64,000 nucleotides of DNA. Source: Clostridium neonatale (GTDB lineage: Bacteria; Bacillota; Clostridia; Clostridiales; Clostridiaceae). The stretch covers positions 822,480-886,479 of the forward strand of contig NZ_LN890328.1 in the NCBI RefSeq assembly GCF_001458595.1, given 5' to 3'. The notes beneath the pieces are model-generated. The model was not told the origin of the DNA. It worked only from the letters and a program-made list of their open reading frames with translations, and made no database searches. The translations under genes and the position numbers were made by a program. Below are positions 61,311 to 64,000 of the stretch, piece by piece (position 1 is the stretch's first letter; every line of letters begins with the position of its first letter).

Positions 61311-61982
61311 TTATTTGCTTCTAGCAGAATATTTTTTTTGAAGTTTTTTATCAAAAAGGTAGTTTCTTATAGCACATAAAACAAATGCTGTAATAGCAAC
61401 CGGTATTGATGCTTTAGCAATTTGAAGTGGATCTACATTTATTCCCACACCTTCTAAAGTGCTGACTATTAAAAGAACACCTGAATTGGCTAAAAATACA
61501 TTTTGACCAAAAAAGTTTCCGATGTTATCAGAAGAAGCTGAGTAGGCTCTGATTTTATCAATATCTTTTTGATCTAGTTCACCATATTCTGCTATTGAAG
61601 CTCCTTCTGCCATTGGACTTATTAAAGGTCTTACAAATTGAGGATGGCCTCCAAGTGTAACGCCCATAGCTATTGTTGCTTCTCTTATTAATGTGTATCC
61701 GCTTAATAGCTTTCCAGTAGATAAACCTTTTGCTTTTTTTATAAGATTAATTGCTTTAGCTTTTAAGCCATATCTTTCACATAAACCTATTATAGGTAAA
61801 GTTAACATAAATAAACACGTAGTTCTATTTGTCACAAATGAATCTCCAAGTGTTGTAAGTATTTCTGTTATGCTCATACCAGAAACAAGCCCGGTAATTA
61901 CACCAGCACCTACAACAACTGCTATTGTGTCGAATTTAAGTGCAAACCCTACTATAATTATTAAAATTCCTATTAATTGCAT
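61311..61982 (-). CDS. DUF969 membrane protein, probable permease subunit
   Basis: The 223-residue protein has about five hydrophobic segments and the family blocks GLCERYGLKAKAINLI, GVTLGGHPQFVRPLI and SDNIGNFFGQNVFLANSG. It is the first gene of the four-gene minus-strand cluster and the partner of DUF979. GAAAGGAT precedes the ATG. The long upstream region (to 62606) includes a minus-strand hairpin at 62453 that could be part of a leader. Confidence 0.85.
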   Translation of the reverse strand: MQLIGILIIIVGFALKFDTIAVVVGAGVITGLVSGMSITEILTTLGDSFVTNRTTCLFMLTLPIIGLCERYGLKAKAINLIKKAKGLSTGKLLSGYTLIREATIAMGVTLGGHPQFVRPLISPMAEGASIAEYGELDQKDIDKIRAYSASSDNIGNFFGQNVFLANSGVLLIVSTLEGVGINVDPLQIAKASIPVAITAFVLCAIRNYLFDKKLQKKYSARSK

Positions 61983-62152
61983 TAATATCTATCCTTTCAC
62001 TTTTTAATTTTCTATTATTATACTATAAAATGAATAAAAAAACACTGGAAATTTTAATAAATACTTATTTAAAATCTGTAATCAATAATATATCGGTTTT
62101 AAAATACAGCATTATATAACAATTTTTGCGATATTAATATTTTTTTGCATAA

Positions 62153-62206
62153 AAATAAATAATAATTAATATTTATAACTTTAAATAAATAATAATTAAT
62201 ATTTAT
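62153..62206. repeat. Two 24-bp direct repeats upstream of DUF969
   Basis: AAATAAATAATAATTAATAT followed by TTAT occurs at 62153-62176 and 62183-62206, a 30-base period. It could be a tandem operator or plain AT slippage. Besides this, the fragment at 62301 and the hairpin at 62453, 61983-62606 holds nothing I can name. Confidence 0.5.
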
Positions 62207-62300
62207 TTTAGATGGATATTATACATAGTAGTATATATGGTATATTTAATATATTGCATTGTGTTATAAGCTAATAAAGAAAGTTCATTAAATATAGAAG

Positions 62301-62411
62301 ATGTTTATTAAAAATAAAGAAAAAAGGTGTGAAATTAATATTCACGAAAAAATTATTAAGAGTTATTTCAATGGATGGATAGAAGAAGATGTATCTTTAA
62401 AAGAATCTTAA
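62301..62411 (+). pseudogene. N-terminal remnant of a SnoaL/NTF2-like protein
   Basis: A 36-codon frame from ATG 62301 reads IHEKIIKSYFNGWIEEDVS near its middle. This resembles the opening helix of SnoaL-like (nuclear transport factor 2 fold) proteins, then stops at TAA 62409-62411. No continuation is seen in other frames, so it is probably a truncated gene. The family match is by eye only. Confidence 0.3.
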
Positions 62412-62452
62412 TCAAAGAAAGAGCATTATTTTCCTTATTATAAATAAAAAAA

Positions 62453-62477
62453 GAAAGATGGTGGGTATCCATCTTTC
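62453..62477 (-). terminator. Minus-strand terminator without an obvious gene
   Basis: GAAAGATGG and CCATCTTTC pair around GGGTAT-type loop bases. The T run (TTTTTTTATTT) lies on the minus strand, although no minus-strand gene lies upstream of it. Confidence 0.6.
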
Positions 62478-62606
62478 AACTATGGTATAAAAGGGTATTG
62501 AGAATTTATGAGAGGTTATATGGTCAATAACCAAATATAATTCTACAGTAAGTTTTAAGATATGTCAAGCAAAAACAAAAAAGTATATTTTTCAACTTAA
62601 TTATTT

Positions 62607-63164
62607 ATGACTGAGAGGAAAAAATTTTCGACATGGGTATTATGCTATTTAGTTAAATACGATTCCATATATCTTGAATGGTGTATGGGAAATGGTGTTA
62701 AACTTGATTTTAGAAACCTTGAAGATGGATATCTTGTAACAGCTAAGGACATGGAAAATGCATTTGAAGAAATTGGATATGAGCTTCAGCCAAATGATAT
62801 TGTATTTGTCAATACTGGTGCAGATAAGTATTGGGGTAAACCAGAATATCTTGTAAAAGGTTGTGGAATGGGAAAAGAAGCGACTTTATGGTTGTGTGAA
62901 AAAGGTGTACATGTTGTTGGAACTGATGCATGGAGTTGGGATCGTCCATTGCCACTTATAGCAAAAGAGTTTAATGAAACCAATGATTCATCAATTATTT
63001 GGGAAGGACATTTTGCAGGAATTGAATGTGGGTATTGTCATATAGAAAAACTTACGAATCTTGAAAAGCTCCCTTCTTTTGGGTTCACTGTAAGCTGTTT
63101 CCCTATTAAAATTAAAGAGGCAAGTGCAGGTTGGATACGAGCAGTTGCAATTGTAGAAGAATAA
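62607..63164 (+). pseudogene. N-terminally truncated cyclase-family (kynurenine formamidase-like) gene
   Basis: The 185-residue frame matches the C-terminal two thirds of metal-dependent cyclase-family hydrolases (IYLEWCMGNGVKLDFRNLED, IVFVNTGADKYWG, GTDAWSWDRPL, SAGWIRAVAIVEE). The N-terminal metal site H-x-G-T-H-x-D-x-P-x-H is missing. The ATG at 62607 lacks a ribosome site. The +1 frame at about 62634-62665 (GYYAI, stop, LNTIP) resembles the lost upstream coding sequence, so decay by frameshift and deletion is likely. It is probably inactive. Confidence 0.65.
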
Positions 63165-63232
63165 TTAAGTTGGAAATATAATAATGATTAATGGAGAAAT
63201 ATATATAATTAATTAATGTATATATGTAAGCT

Positions 63233-63262
63233 AGAACTCGTTTTTATTCGAGTTCTTTTGCT
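63233..63262 (+). terminator. Terminator after the cyclase remnant
   Basis: AGAACTCG and CGAGTTCT pair around TTTTTATT, followed by TTTGCTTTT. Confidence 0.75.
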
Positions 63263-63349
63263 TTTAGATCATGTATTCAGTATAATTATAAAATATAAGA
63301 TGAACATAGGAGCAAGTCTTTGATTAATTATTAGGAAGTAGGGAATTAC

Positions 63350-64000
63350 ATGGATAAAGTATGTGTAATAACAGGTGGAGCACTTGGTATTGGCAAGGAA
63401 CTTGTGAAGAAATTTGCAGAGGAAGGATATAAAGTAATATTTATTGATAATAATAAAGAAGCAATAAGTAAGACAGAAAAAGAATTTAGACATGATAAAC
63501 TTAATGTAGAAGGGTACTTTGGAGATATTGCAGAAGAAAGCGTGCTAAAGGAGTTTTCAAGCTTTGTTATAAACAAGTATGAAAAAATTAATGTTTTAAT
63601 CAATAATGCATGTATAAGCAGAAAAGGAATAATCTCTGAATGTAGTTTTGATGACTTTAATTATGTGTTGAAAATAGGAGTAACAGCGCCATATATGTTA
63701 TCACTTTTATTTAAAAATAATTTTGCCAAAGGTGGAGCTATTTTAAACATATCTTCAACAAGAGCATTCATGTCTCAAAGAGATACTGAAAGTTATACTG
63801 CTGCAAAGGGAGGAATTGCTGCACTTACTCATGGACTTGCGGTGAGCCTTTCTGGAAAGGTAAGGGTTAATTCCATATCTCCAGGATGGATTGATACATA
63901 TGAATCATATGGAATGGAAGAACCAAAATACTCAGATGGAGATTTAAATCAGCATTTATCTAAACGTGTAGGGGTTCCGAAAGATATTGCAAGAGCAGCT
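63350..64000 (+). CDS. Short-chain dehydrogenase/reductase, 3' end cut by window edge
   Basis: The frame from ATG 63350 (AGGAAGTAGGG precedes) is open to the last base, 217 codons. Classical SDR features are present: the nucleotide loop TGGALGIG (residues 8-15), an Asp ending beta-2 (IFIDNN) that suggests NAD preference, NNA at about 85-87, a catalytic Ser in ISSTR, the Tyr-x-x-x-Lys YTAAK, and SPGWIDT. Only the C-terminal 30-40 residues are missing. The substrate is unknown. Confidence 0.9.
   Translation, partial: MDKVCVITGGALGIGKELVKKFAEEGYKVIFIDNNKEAISKTEKEFRHDKLNVEGYFGDIAEESVLKEFSSFVINKYEKINVLINNACISRKGIISECSFDDFNYVLKIGVTAPYMLSLLFKNNFAKGGAILNISSTRAFMSQRDTESYTAAKGGIAALTHGLAVSLSGKVRVNSISPGWIDTYESYGMEEPKYSDGDLNQHLSKRVGVPKDIARAA

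Noticed and set aside
62153-62206. CRISPR-like repeats
   Set aside because: Only two AT-rich copies with a 6-base spacer and no cas genes; no CRISPR array is present in the window.

Overview
The window looks like a chromosomal segment of a low-GC, solvent-forming Clostridium (cluster I, most like the C. beijerinckii / C. saccharoperbutylacetonicum group). This rests on the very AT-rich sequence, strong AGGAGG ribosome sites, AdhE with a Rex-like operator, T-box and S-box leaders, the GerW-type sporulation gene ytfJ and a YtaF-like protein. The species is an inference. I see no tRNA, rRNA, CRISPR array, prophage or plasmid backbone.

Layout. 1-9050: a cut beta-propeller-like gene, a 2H phosphoesterase, a frameshifted membrane gene, an SGNH/CE2-type esterase, a beta-lactamase-fold hydrolase, pncB and a purine permease. 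9290-14430: a DUF815 AAA ATPase, a small TTG-start protein, a two-component system and an EamA exporter. 14590-19110: ilvBN behind a T-box, a CPBP-like membrane protein and two copies of a structured repeat. 19268-26160: a methyltransferase, paired DUF2087 genes, an aldehyde dehydrogenase and an rtcB-prfH RNA-repair / ribosome-rescue module with an unknown third gene. 26414-27497: a decayed IS1595-like element; its inverted repeats recur in a 105-bp MITE at 33503-33607. 27837-32541: a branched-chain amino acid ABC transporter (liv) with a hairpin at the 5' end of its mRNA. 32850-42829: yjdM, an LtaS-like enzyme, aat, an AraC/GyrI regulator, an ECF sigma / zinc anti-sigma / DUF2953 / ytfJ operon, a small gene with an A7 frameshift site, a methyltransferase and cheV. 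43203-47216: adhE and a DUF2089 cluster. 47465-52351: an AI-2E-type permease, a YtaF-like protein and leuA. 52969-58754: an S-box leader, then an aminotransferase, metQNI and a FAD-linked D-hydroxyacid dehydrogenase. 58994-61982: DUF969, DUF979, pcp and a gamma-glutamylcyclotransferase, a likely 5-oxoproline peptide cluster. 62300-64000: decayed fragments, a truncated cyclase and a cut SDR gene.

Themes. Amino acid acquisition dominates: ilvBN, leuA, liv, metQNI and pyroglutamyl peptides, each with its own RNA-level control where visible (T-box, S-box, 5' hairpin). The two most unusual signals are the RtcB-PrfH module and a family of six dispersed elements. All six lie in the same orientation, just 3' of genes. 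The stem arms of three of them differ in sequence yet stay complementary, which suggests selection on the folded form. Smaller nested repeats, a chimeric copy and a MITE tied to the IS show that intergenic space here is actively remodelled by small non-autonomous elements.
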